NCBI GenBank assembly: GCA_003427395.1
Contig: BFEA01000712.1
Coordinates: forward strand, 656,270-681,568
Reading direction: 5' to 3'
From: Chara braunii
Taxonomy: Eukaryota > Streptophyta > Charophyceae > Charales > Characeae
DNA length: 25,299 bases
Both the position numbers and the translations under genes were made by a program. Below, in pieces: positions 1-7,925 of the stretch (within the stretch, counting starts at the first letter, position 1; the number at the start of each line of letters is the position of its first letter). The notes under the pieces are model-generated. The model saw only the letters and a program-made list of their open reading frames with translations. It had not been told where the DNA came from and ran no database searches.

Positions 1-65
<65 letters not shown>
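1..65. repeat. (CT)n dinucleotide microsatellite
   Basis: Uninterrupted CT dinucleotides from the first base until about position 65, where a CA breaks the run. The array probably extends left of the window. Plant genomes often carry CT/GA tracts in 5' leaders and LTRs. Here no gene follows directly, so no regulatory role can be claimed. Confidence 0.97.
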
Positions 66-70
<5 letters not shown>

Positions 71-1351
71 TCGTGGTTTTCTTATGCGCAGGTACACGTT
101 ACTTCTCCGCAGCGCAGCTATGGCGGACATCCCTCTTCACGGTGCTCTACAACTTGGCGCCCTGTGGCACGTGGGATAGCGGGTACCAGCTCCGATACCA
201 GTGAAATCAGACTCGCTTTCATTCACACACATGTATGCAAACAGGTTGCGCAGCAAACTGGCGTCAAGCGCCCACTCAGAACTCAGAGATATAGTACCAA
301 GAACGCAGCTCAGATACAAGTTCACTTCAAACGGCTATGGCGGCACACAGCCTGTACAATTCTCTGTTCGTTACTTATTCAATGCTGCTGTTCGCAGACA
401 GGATCACACTGGATATCCCACACACAACACACTATGTACACTCACACACACCCGCACACATCTTCAGCTATGGCAGCTATGGCTGCTGCTACTCTATCGC
501 TACGGCTAACCTCCTTCTCGCCCACTTCATCTTCGGGCCTACTGCAGACCACCTCGCACAAGTCGCTGTGGCAGCGCTTCCGCATGGCTNACGCAGGAAT
601 GAATGAATGGCTGGGCGCTGCCTCTTGATTTATGCTTCTGTAACTCGCTGGTCTGCCCTTTTCCATCGGCCCATGGTGCACACAGTCCCTCATGGTACTT
701 GCTGGACTGGACTGGGACTGACTGGACCGGTACCGCTGACTGCATGGGTTTGCACCGCAGACTCACTGCAGTCGCACTGCCAACGTACTGGGGTTGGCTC
801 CACCACTTGCCCACTTGCCTCTGCCTAAACGTGAGCCCACTCCGAAAGGCCACTTCCGGGACCTTCTGGAAGTCTGTGGACTTGGCCTTTCGGGTACTGT
901 AGCAGCTAAGACCTTGACCTTTCAGGGCTGTGGCAGCTACGACCTTGACCTTTCAGTAGACCTATAGCTACGACCTCTACAGAGCTGTGACCCCTACTCG
1001 ACAGACCTACAGATCGAATCCCTACATCTGCACAGTCCTACAACAGACAAACAACAACTAACAAAACACAGGTCCCGGGTTCAAACACTCAGGGGTCAAC
1101 TCGATACTGTACACAGGTAAGGTCAGAACTAGGGATCGAGCCCTGGGATCTGCATTCGCTACTGCTAGCAGGTGAAAACCGTTTCAGGGAAAACAAAATC
1201 CAAGAAAAGAAGAAAACAAATCGATTTTCGGTAGCGAGGTCAAAATCGTGATTTTGGGGGCTAACTAGTGTGCTCTAATCAATCAATCAAGACTAAAGCA
1301 ACCTAGTCCCTGCACACGTGTCAGATCAGGTTGTCCTGATTCACGTGCGGT
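66..1351. other. Unassigned non-coding stretch, possibly the interior of a minus-strand LTR element
   Basis: No convincing gene is visible. Open frames of 60-154 codons exist on both strands, but their composition is biased (His/Thr/Ser-rich) and I recognise no motif. The stretch holds short CA- and GGCTATGGC-like repeats, one ambiguous base at 590, and a 31-bp duplication at 898-959. It lies on the internal side of the primer-binding-site-like motif at 1352-1363, so it may be the interior of a non-autonomous or truncated element on the minus strand. That assignment is inference from position only. Confidence 0.4.
898..959. repeat. 31-bp tandem duplication
   Basis: Two adjacent copies with period 31 (starts at 898 and 929) share the core AGCTAMGACCTTGACCTTTCAG, differing at one base within it. 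A shorter degenerate piece of the same motif follows near 960-985. No function is apparent. Confidence 0.75.
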
Positions 1352-1363
1352 GTTCCGATACCA
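1352..1363 (-). other. Primer-binding-site-like motif (initiator methionine tRNA type)
   Basis: Read on the minus strand this is TGGTATCGGAAC, close to the plant initiator-Met-tRNA primer site TGGTATCAGAGC. It follows a TAACA LTR-like terminus with a 2-base spacer (AC on the plus strand at 1364-1365). LTR end, short spacer, then TGGTATC is the usual arrangement at the 5' LTR/internal junction of plant LTR retrotransposons. It puts the LTR to the right and the element interior to the left. Three or so mismatches to the consensus fit an old copy. Confidence 0.5.
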
Positions 1364-2100
1364 ACTGTTACATGCCCAGTTGGGCGATGTATGTATAAAC
1401 CGAGGATCCACAATGTGATAAAAAGGACTGAATGGACAATGCAGTGCAAGTGGAATCTCAACAAGCAATGCGCATTCTGATACATACAAAATGGTGCTTT
1501 ATAGCACAGGGAAGACTTAGATACAAGTCCTGACCTGACCGGGACTGACCTCTACCACGTAGTGAAAGACAGCGCCGCAAAATGCTGGAATACCAATGAC
1601 TAGCACAATCAATGTTGCATCGCAGATCAAACATACATCATGCTCATCGCAAGGTGTGAAGGGGCCTGGCGCTATACACAGGAAGGAGGCGCCAGGTCCA
1701 GACATACACAGACGAAGAGGAGGGGATCAGACGAAGAAGAGGAAGGGGGAGATGGGAAAGTCGTCAACACCAAGTCTCGTTACAAGTCCCAAATAATCCC
1801 TCTTCAAAATGTCTGAAGTCCAATGTCGAGTCTGGATCCAAATGTCACCAAGCTCTCTCTCTCTCCCTCATAGTCTGCTGATGCAGTGAAGTCAGATAGC
1901 GAGAGGGTGAGAAGGAGATGGTGGACTGAGAAGAGGAAGAAGAAGAACTCTCTCTCTCATGTGCCAGGTACTAACCTGTGAAGATGGCGCTGTGCTGCAG
2001 GTACCTCGAAGACGAAGCTGGAGCAATGGCGCTGCAGGTAAGTCCCTCTGGCCTCCGCCCAATCTCTCTCTCTCTGTAGTACTACTCTAACTGCTATGGT

Positions 2101-2170
2101 GCCCAGCGCTGAAGACTACAGCTAACGCTACTAGCGCCCAGCGTTGAAGACTACTGCTAACGCTACTACA
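2101..2170. repeat. 35-bp tandem duplication
   Basis: Two adjacent 35-bp copies (2101-2135 and 2136-2170) built on GCCCAGCGYTGAAGACTAC plus GCTAACGCTACTA, with only a few mismatches. It lies within the candidate LTR, downstream of its TATA-like box when read on the minus strand. Confidence 0.85.
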
Positions 2171-2282
2171 ACTCCTCCAGCACTCCTCCAAAGTGCTGCT
2201 GCCGAATCCTGAAGACTACCTCCTGCCTCCTGAACTGCACGTGAAGTGCCTGGGAAGTACCTCGGAACTACCTGGGCCAGTC

Positions 2283-2289
2283 TTATATA
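2283..2289 (-). promoter_or_regulatory. TATA-like box of the minus-strand LTR
   Basis: The minus strand reads TATATAA followed by GACTGGCC. The plus-strand LTR at 4614 has TATAAAA followed by GGACTGGCC, so both LTR-like sequences carry a similar TATA box plus downstream motif. This supports a promoter role. No transcription start can be seen directly. Confidence 0.4.
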
Positions 2290-2373
2290 GTGCTCGCCCG
2301 TCCAGGAGGCTGCTCTTGCCAATGCTGAAACGTGCCAGACCCTGGCGTTGAAGCTCAACCAGGGGTTGTCTTG

Positions 2374-2640
2374 AAAACAGGCCCGAAATGGCCTATGCTA
2401 AAACCCTGGTTTGTTGCCTGAGTTTCAGGGCAGGTCGAACTGATGAGGGCCCGGAAATGGCCCTCAGTTTCAGGCTGAAAACACTCAGGGCTGGAAATGC
2501 CCTGATTTAGCCTGAAACGACACAAGGCCTGTAGGCCCTTGTTTTCAGGCTTTCAGGCTGAAACGACACAGGGCCTGTAGGTCCTTGTTTTCAGGCTTTT
2601 GGCCTGAAAATGTCACGGGCCTGGAAATGGCCCGTGCCGC
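2374..2640. repeat. Ladder of short hairpins separated by TTTCAGGCTGAAA-type dyads
   Basis: Five or six imperfect inverted repeats follow each other. Examples are GAGGGCC-cggaaat-GGCCCTC (about 2445-2465), CAGGGC-tggaaat-GCCCTG, AAGGCC-tgta-GGCCCTT, and CACGGGCC-tggaaat-GGCCCGTG (about 2613-2637). Between them lie copies of the near-palindrome TTTCAGGCTGAAA. Loops are short and often identical (GGAAAT or TGTA), while the outer stem bases differ between units yet still pair. The block sits upstream of the minus-strand TATA-like box, in a U3-like position. Confidence 0.8.
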
Positions 2641-2667
2641 CTGTTGCAGGCGCAGCATGGAACACTA

Positions 2668-2937
2668 GGGAGAAGACCAACGAGGAGAAGAAATTCATAA
2701 GAGAGAAGAGCAGTGGGGAAGAGATACTTACCTGAGAGCTTATGCTGGTTACTGGTATGCGCTGATGAGCGCTGGTGACTTGAACTCTTACTGCTCTTGA
2801 AATTACTTGTTGGAATTCTGAGCTGCGCTATATGGTCTTCATCTCTCTGGTCTCCGGTGTGAACCTTGTGTGATCTCATACATGCATGTGGTGTGATTGT
2901 GTGCGCTCAATGATGTTGAATTAAGAGGCTCATTGCA
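2668..2937 (+). mobile_element. 3' part of a plus-oriented LTR (first copy)
   Basis: This stretch aligns along its length with about 4919-5162. Shared landmarks in order are AGAGAAGACC, ATACCTGAGAG, TTATGCTGGTTACTGG, GCTGATGAGCGCTGGTGAC, TTGTTGGAATTC and the terminus AGAGGYTCATTGCA. Both copies diverge immediately after TTGCA, which marks a shared element end. The copy lacks the upstream half, including the TATA box, that the second copy has, so it is truncated on the left where the minus-strand LTR abuts. No primer-binding-site motif follows it. Confidence 0.65.
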
Positions 2938-3014
2938 TATTCCAGAGTGCCTTCAGATAAAGGGACTGGCATTGAGACATCTTGAACCTTTGTTTGTGCT
3001 TTTCTGTCTGGCAG

Positions 3015-3141
3015 CATGTTACCAAGATCAACAGCTGAGTCGTTTGCGAGGAAGCTGGGAGACACCTTCCATAACCATAAAAGGTTCTCGAAGCATAAGT
3101 TTAAGAGAACAGCATTCACAATCGATCATTATGCAGGACAG
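3015..3141 (+). CDS. Myosin heavy chain motor-domain exon (plant class XI-like), upstream exon
   Basis: This exon encodes about 42 residues beginning CMLPRST, with HNHKRFSKHKFKRTAF and FTIDHYAGQ. Plant myosin motors carry MFPKSTHETF, NHKRFSKPKLSRTDF and FTICHYAGDV at the same place: the lower 50-kDa region after the relay helix, roughly residues 500-545 of the heavy chain. Myosin XI is an ATP-driven motor that moves organelles along actin. The exon follows a good acceptor (pyrimidine-rich tract ending GGCAG at 3014) and its first base completes the third position of a Cys codon. It ends at CAG followed by donor GTGCGA, phase 0. The preceding exon, which should encode the relay-helix end (GIIALLDEA-like), is not visible upstream, where LTR sequence sits. 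It could be a live gene with very long introns or a captured or relic fragment. Confidence 0.75.
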
Positions 3142-3960
3142 GTGCGATTTGGACACAATGGCCTGGTTATTCACACTAGAAAAAGGTGGGTGGCTTGAGG
3201 TGGTGAAGAGGGTCTAGACATAGAAGCTGCTGGGGCGAGGGATGTTGTTGAGAGGGTGTGAGTTAAGTGAGAGATACACGAGCAATTAGGGTAAGAATCA
3301 ATAGATTTGCTGGCCGGACACTTCTCATTTTACGTAGTCTGGTAGCGAGGTTTCCTACTTCTAGTGGCCCTCTCCTACATACCCAAAACTAGAGAGAAGA
3401 AGAGAGAAGACACAGGTGTAGTCGTGCTTTCATGGTGATCGGTTGGCAAATGATCAACTGGTTGGAAATAGGTCACCGTGTCCGTGGCAGTTCATCAGAA
3501 GCTTGATGTTCTGCATTCTGGAATGATACATCAGCAGACCATTTGAGCATGCAGGCTACATAGCACATTGAACAGCCTGAGGCATGATTGTTCTGAGTGT
3601 TCTCACTATGGCATGTTAGGTGTGGTCCTCTCTGCGGATATTGCAAAGGCCATGTTAGGTGTGTTCCTCGCGGCGGATATTGCAAAGGCTGCCTGCAACT
3701 TGAGTTATCGTAGAAAACTGAGAAAACCTAAAGTTATGTGCAAATGTGAAAGACGTTCAAAAAACGTATGCTGCACCGAATTTGCACTATGAGCTATGAC
3801 TAATGATCAACCCTCAATTCCTTTCTAGATTCAAGAAAACAGAATTGATCTGGTGGATATTTGCATGTGTGGTCTGAGTGTGGTGCAACCTTGGAGTGGG
3901 TGCGCTACTTCCTGCCGATGAGTTGATTCAGTAGCTTTGTTGATGGGTCCATGTGATCAG
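3142..3960 (+). other. Intron between the two myosin exons
   Basis: Its boundaries are GTGCGA at the 5' side and a TGATCAG acceptor at the 3' side. It joins the flanking exons in phase 0, so that the HYAG motif is continued by VEYRADLFL, as in myosins. Its 819 bp contain a 39-bp duplication (3611-3688) and no other gene I can support. A second plausible polypyrimidine tract with AG (TTCCTTTCTAG) ends near 3829, but using it would not keep the myosin frame. Confidence 0.65.
3611..3688. repeat. 39-bp tandem duplication inside the myosin intron
   Basis: Two adjacent 39-bp copies (3611-3649 and 3650-3688) run from CATGTTAGGTGTG to GCGGATATTGCAAAGGC with a few mismatches. The unit is a multiple of three and is open in one frame (MLGV..ADIAKA twice). 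I see no evidence that it is translated. Confidence 0.85.
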
Positions 3961-4128
3961 GTGGAATACAGGGCAGATCTTTTCTTGGAGAAGAATAAAG
4001 ACTTTGTGGTACCCGAGCATCAGCAGCTGCTTCATGCATCGAAATGTGCATTTGTGTCAGGACTGTTTCCACTGGATGAGGGGGCAAAGGCACCATCGAA
4101 GTTTATGTCCATTGGTAGCCAATTCAAG
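3961..4128 (+). CDS. Myosin heavy chain motor-domain exon (plant class XI-like), downstream exon
   Basis: This exon encodes 56 residues, including [33 protein letters not shown] and [10 protein letters not shown]. Plant myosin XI has VTYQTD.FLDKNKDYVVAEH, SASKCSFV and SIG.RFK in the same order, just before loop 2, at the actin-binding face of the motor. The match is collinear with the upstream exon and resumes exactly where it stops, with no stop codon or frameshift. It ends at CAATTCAAG followed by a GT at 4129. The next exon (QQLQ.LMETL-like, with the actin-contacting PHYIRC motif) is not visible downstream. Instead an LTR-like sequence and then repeats follow. The intact frame and splice sites argue that the fragment is either functional or recent. 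Confidence 0.78.
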
Positions 4129-4309
4129 GTATTCCACACTACTTTTATGTCCATTGCAAATATGCTCTTTTTAGTGAAAGTCCTTCCACGATTCAGACCC
4201 CAAATTCGGGTCTCAGGGTCAGAAGCCCTGGTCAAGAGAGGCCGAGTTCGTCGAATTCAGAAAAATCACAGTCGGGTACCTGAGCAGTCCAGTCCAACAG
4301 GCACCCGGC

Positions 4310-4480
4310 AAACAGTCACATCTTAGGGGCAAGAGTCACGTCTCATAATGACAAGTCATATTGAAGAGTCGCATCCCACGAGTAAAAGGGCAGTGCCACA
4401 GGCAAGAGTCGTGACCCAGAGGCAGGAGTCACTGTCCACAGTCAAAAGTCATGTTCACAAGTGAAAAGTCATGACTCGAA
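4310..4480. repeat. Cluster of AAGAGTCA-type short repeats
   Basis: At least seven near-copies of (C/G)AA(G/A)AGTC(A/G) occur at intervals of roughly 20-30 bases, for example CAAGAGTCACG, GAAGAGTCGCA, CAAGAGTCGTG, CAGGAGTCACT, CAAAAGTCATG and GAAAAGTCATG. They lie about 130-300 bp upstream of the TATA box at 4614, so they resemble the short enhancer-like repeats found in LTR U3 regions. A binding factor cannot be named. Confidence 0.6.
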
Positions 4481-4613
4481 GGCCCAAGCAGCAGCAGTCC
4501 AATGGAAATTCGGGAAGGTTCCAGGCCTTGACATTCAGAAGCAGGATGTGGTACCGGAACCAGTCAGGACCCAAGAAACAGAGGCTGGCATGAGTTGAAG
4601 TGCAAACCAAGAC

Positions 4614-4620
4614 TATAAAA
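4614..4620 (+). promoter_or_regulatory. TATA box of the plus-oriented LTR
   Basis: TATAAAA is followed by GGACTGGCCAGCC, downstream of a repeat-rich region, and sits about 550 bp before the LTR end. This is the expected position for an LTR promoter. A start site about 30 bp downstream would lie near 4645-4650; that is inference. Confidence 0.5.
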
Positions 4621-5162
4621 GGACTGGCCAGCCTCCCATTCGGGCAGATTGCTCATTCGCAAGAAGTGTGGAAGTGCTGGTGCACTTGTGCGCTGATGTG
4701 AGGGGCAGAGCGCTGAAGTCAGAGTGCTGCGCTAAAGAGAGAGAGAGGAAGACAGCGCTGGCAGGGAGAAGGCAGCCATAGCTGCACCAGCACAGAGTGT
4801 TAGTGGTAGACTTTAGATAGTTAGTAGGCTTATCAGTGGGTGTATTCAGAGTAGATCTTTGAGTAGAAGTCACTGAGTGTGCATGCATGTAGGAAGAGAA
4901 GATATAGCGAGGACATAGCTAGAGAGAAGACCAGTAAGGAGAGGGGTTACGCAAGAGAGAGAAGAGCAGAGAGGAAGAGATACATACCTGAGAGTTTATG
5001 CTGGTTACTGGTTACATTCGATATACGCTGATGAGCGCTGGTGACTTGAACTCTTATTGCTCTTGTATAACTTGTTGGAATTCATTAGTTGCGTTATCTG
5101 GTCTCTGGTCTTCAGTGTGAATATGTGCGCTCACTGGTGTTGAACTAAGAGGTTCATTGCAG

Positions 5163-5736
5163 TAGCTCTGTGCTTAACAGAGGAATGGTTGGATATCCAC
5201 AGAGCACTGTGTAATGTATGCACTCCATGGTCGTTTCACTGCCTTGAGCATGTCACGTTCCTTGACATTTTACTTTGCTTTCTTTGTGGTGTAATGAACC
5301 CAGTCTGGCAGATACTCAGAAGTCATCAAACATCAGTAGTCTCATTATCTGCATCAAGGTCTCCAAATCGTGAAGTGATTTCTCATACAGTATCTCATTA
5401 CCATCAAAAGAAGAGAGTGGAGGGGGAACAGACAGATGAGAAGATGAAAGATCTCACAATAATAATCCCTTCAGACCCCTCTCCTTCTCCGGGCTTCTTC
5501 CTTCTCTAGGTCAACAATGATAATAAGTATATTCCTGATTACACACAATAGTGCCACGTGGCACTTTATCTCGTGAAGACCATGAAGACGTAGCAGATTC
5601 CAGTGACGGCGTCAGCCTCAGGTGAGTACCCGATCTCCTTCATCCACAGATCCCGATCTTCCTCCTCCTCGCAACCAGTCACCTCATGTAGACAGCGTGG
5701 ATAATGCCATGTCAACAGTCGAGACAGGTGGCATAT
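5163..5736. other. Non-coding stretch with two 14-bp perfect palindromes
   Basis: I see no gene. A 106-codon open frame at 5189-5509 has no recognisable domain and does not continue the myosin reading. Two perfect palindromes stand out: GTGCCACGTGGCAC at 5551-5564, containing a perfect plant G-box (CACGTG), and GTGGCATATGCCAC at 5728-5741, exactly where the 34-bp array begins. G-boxes bind bZIP and bHLH factors in plants, but nothing here shows use. Confidence 0.6.
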
Positions 5737-6096
5737 GCCACATCAGCAATGTAGTCCAGTAGCAGCGCTACATCAATATGCAATGTAGACCAGAAGTAGC
5801 GCCACATCAGCATGCACTGTAAACCAGAGGTAATGCCACATCAGCATGCAATGTAGACCAGAGGTAGCGCCACATCAGCATGCAATGTAGAGCAGAGGTT
5901 GCACCACATCAGCATGCAATGTAGAGCAGAGGTAGCACCACATCAGCATGCAATGTAGAGCAGAGGTAGCGCCACATCAGCATGCAATGTACACCAGAGG
6001 TAGTGCCACATCAGCATGGAATTTAGACCAGAGGTAGCACCACATCAGCATGCAATGTAGACCAGAGTTAGTGCCACATCAACATGCCACCTCAGC
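5737..6096. repeat. 34-bp tandem array, about ten copies
   Basis: The unit is about GCCACATCAGCATGCAATG then TAGACCAGAGGTAGC, 34 bp. Copies start at 5737 (30 bp, missing four bases), 5767, 5801, 5835, 5869, 5903, 5937, 5971, 6005 and 6039, and a partial copy starts at 6073. Units differ by one to four substitutions, and some neighbours share variants (GAGCAG in three consecutive copies), a sign of unit-by-unit duplication. There are no unique spacers, so this is not a CRISPR array. 34 is not a multiple of three, so it does not encode a peptide repeat in one frame. Confidence 0.95.
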
Positions 6097-6669
6097 AAGC
6101 CTGGCACACAATGCAGAAAGTGCCAGCATGCTGCCTCCAGCTCGTGCCGTCGTCCACATCGCCAGTGCACAGCCAGCGTCTAGCCAGTGTCAAGCCAGCA
6201 TATTGCCAGCGTCTAGTCGAATTCGACCCAGCGTCAAAGCAGCATAGCAAGACTGAATGCTTGACTCACTCGAGGCCAGCCTTAAGTAGCAATTGTGGAG
6301 GCTGTCTGGCGTCGGGTGTTTTCCCCACAGTCGTCCAGATTGACTCACCGCTGAGGGCCCGGATTGTGCAGTTGCAAACTTTTCCCTTGGACCTGTTGCT
6401 GTCTGGGTACGTGTATACAAGCAAGGGTGTGTGCTTGACCTGGGGCCTGGGCTAGGTACCTTTGGACTTTGACTGTTGGGGTCACGACAACTGACCAAAG
6501 TCAACTGTCTCACGTCCAGGCCCTGAGTCCTTGTATGGGGTCCTTTTTGCCCCCGTTTTGGCCTGGGCCGAGGGCGGCCGAGTTGGCCCTCGGTCTTTCC
6601 ACGAGACATATGGCATGGGTTATTGCATTCTTGCGGGCCTAGTTTTCGAGTTCCATCACATAAAATACA
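6097..6669. other. Non-coding region beyond the 3' end of the chromovirus
   Basis: No gene is supported. The left part has irregular GCCAGCGTCTAG-like repeats (6165-6240) and the perfect palindrome GTCGAATTCGAC (6216-6227). On the minus strand this stretch follows the chromodomain stop, where the 3' untranslated region, polypurine tract and 3' LTR would lie. A purine-rich GGGGGCAAAAAGGA and a hairpin (GAGGGC..GCCCTC) occur around 6545-6590, but no LTR boundary could be fixed because the 5' LTR is not available for comparison. Confidence 0.45.
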
Positions 6670-7044
6670 TTAATTCTCATATGCAGCAACAATGTCAGGA
6701 GCAGTAGGTAGGAGTTCTTTCCTACTAAACCATTCGGCTTCAGATGGGGGTTGGGTCTTGAACTTTACCTTGTACTGCATCTGACGTCGTCTTCTTGCAC
6801 GTGTAGAAAAATAACCATGTTCCAATGTCCTTTCATAGCGTCCATCTATAGAGGGTGGAAACATAGATGGCCTATTTGGAAAGTTATCACTTTCTACATA
6901 GGGTAGCAGCTTAGACACATGGAAGATAGGGTATGTCCTTAGATGCGGAGGTACATCTATACGATAGGATGGTCCATCTTCACCTCCAATTCCTTTGAGA
7001 ACTTCCCAGGGCCCGTAGTTGACAGGTAGCAGTTTCTGAGACAC
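6670..7044 (-). pseudogene. Integrase C-terminus and chromodomain-like segment of the chromovirus
   Basis: About 124 residues. First comes a GPWEV..IG...YRIDVPPHLR stretch, followed by YPIFHVSKLLPYV, the classic gypsy integrase C-terminal motif (P.FHVS.LK). Then comes a chromodomain-like part with TRARRRRQMQYKVKFKTQ and SEAEWFSRKEL. Chromodomains typically read YLVKWKG.....TWEP..NL, so the first aromatic is kept while the later tryptophan region is altered. In chromoviruses this domain guides integration to particular chromatin. The frame is the same as that of the integrase core, separated only by the in-frame stop at 7078, which sits where a tryptophan (TGG) would be expected. Confidence 0.8.
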
Positions 7045-7077
7045 ATTTTCTTCTAAGGAAAACTCTTTAGACTTAAC

Positions 7078-7713
7078 CTAGACAAAGTCCCCTTCTTGAA
7101 ATTGTGAAGGTCGGCGATGTCCATTAGCTTGTTCAATCATTTGTAGTTGGGCTTTCTGTATGTTTTCCATAACCTTTTTTATGTTTTCTTCGTATAAAAT
7201 TGTGAACTCTTGTGTACCTGGGGGTAGCCTTTGAACCTGGTTCCGTGTTAATGCGTCAATGGGATGCCTAGGCTTCCATGCTTTATGCAGTGCGTTAGGC
7301 GTTCTTCCTGTAACAATATGTATATTGTTATTGTAGGCACTAGCAATTTTAGGCAAGTTCTCATCCCAATCGATTTGGTCAGGTCGGACATACATTCGGA
7401 AAAGTTGTTGGCAAAGACGATTCATTTGCTCAGTTTGGCCATTCGTTTCAGGATGTCTACCTGACGACATGGTCAACCTGGTTCCATAGACTTCCATCAA
7501 CTTCTGGCATTGTAGACTGGTGAACCGAACATCTCTATCTGATACAATGGTTTTGGGAAATCCATACTCAGAAACCCATCGCATTTGAATTTTTTGAATG
7601 ACTAGTTCAGTTCTAGCTTCACCAAACGAAGGAATGAACATAGCATATTTAGAGAATCCATCGACGATGACCATTACCTTACTATTGCCGTTTCGATTCT
7701 CAGTGAGGCTCAA
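7078..7713 (-). pseudogene. Integrase catalytic core of the chromovirus
   Basis: About 211 residues. VDGFSKYAMFIP, TIVSDRDVRFTS and HPETNGQTEQMNR are the standard landmarks of a gypsy integrase. The second catalytic Asp (SDRD) and the catalytic Glu (QTE) are present with 35 residues between them, as in the D,D-35-E signature. The first catalytic Asp belongs to a SIDF-like stretch just upstream, in the degraded segment, where the frame is broken. Integrase inserts the cDNA copy into the host chromosome. The segment ends FQEGDFV then TAG; the frame resumes immediately into the C-terminal part, so this stop is a simple nonsense change. A start codon here is not meaningful, because the domain was part of a polyprotein. 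Confidence 0.88.
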
Positions 7714-7925
7714 AAGTCAATAGAGATAGACTCACCTGGCTCACTTGGAATAGGCAGCGGTCGCAATAGTCCCATCGGATTCTAATGTGAGGGCTTGTTC
7801 CTTTGACAGACAAGACAAGTCCGCATCTTCCTTCACTCCTTTCCACTCAAAATGTTCACGCACATCGCATCATGGCATTTCCCAATGATTAAACTCTTCA
7901 TTGATTCTAGGTGAGGAACGCACAA
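7714..7925 (-). pseudogene. Degraded zinc-binding (HHCC) linker between RNase H and integrase core
   Basis: No single frame is open, but TCLVCQRNKPSH can be read in one frame. This is the C-x2-C-Q..K end of the integrase HHCC zinc finger, and LRPLPIPSEPGESISIDF follows it, matching the usual link into the catalytic core with its first Asp. Stops and frameshifts interrupt it. Its presence between the two recognisable domains shows they belong to one polyprotein. Confidence 0.65.

Larger units (their letters stand above)
1366..2657 (-). mobile_element. Candidate LTR (minus orientation)
   Basis: The proximal end at 1366 (TGTTACATG on the plus strand) abuts the primer-binding-like motif, giving the TG...CA logic of an LTR terminus. 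The distal end is uncertain. A CA dinucleotide near 2656-2657 would give an LTR of about 1.29 kb and lies just before the next element begins at about 2668. Within it are a TATA-like box on the minus strand at 2283-2289, CT-rich stretches (1853-1866, 2063-2076), a 35-bp duplication and, upstream of the TATA box, the hairpin ladder at 2374-2640, where a U3 region would be. The second LTR is not in the window. The short open frames inside show no recognisable domain. Confidence 0.4.
4310..5162 (+). mobile_element. LTR-like sequence, second copy (plus orientation)
   Basis: The order is U3-like repeats (4310-4480), a TATA box (4614-4620) with GGACTGGCC directly after it, a purine-rich leader, and a 3' end matching 2668-2937 that terminates at AGAGGTTCATTGCA. 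Similarity to the first copy begins near 4919 and stops at 5162, so the 3' boundary is well supported. The 5' boundary is not resolved: no TG start with a matching target-site duplication was found, and the true start could lie anywhere from just after the myosin exon donor (4129) to about 4310. There is no primer site or coding region after it, so it may be a solo LTR or the 3' LTR of an element whose 5' LTR is the copy at 2668-2937. Confidence 0.55.

Noticed and set aside
1072-1100. tRNA-like B-box (GGGTTCAAAC) near GGTCCCGGGTTC
   Set aside because: No matching A-box, acceptor stem or anticodon arm could be folded around it, so neither a tRNA nor a tRNA-derived SINE is supported.
5189-5509. 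106-codon frame downstream of the myosin exons as the next myosin exon
   Set aside because: It contains none of the expected motifs (LMETL, PHYIRC, FNVIQQLR), and its composition is not that of a motor domain.
5737-6096. CRISPR-like array of 34-bp repeats
   Set aside because: The copies are directly adjacent with no unique spacers, there are no cas genes, and the context is eukaryotic. It is a minisatellite.
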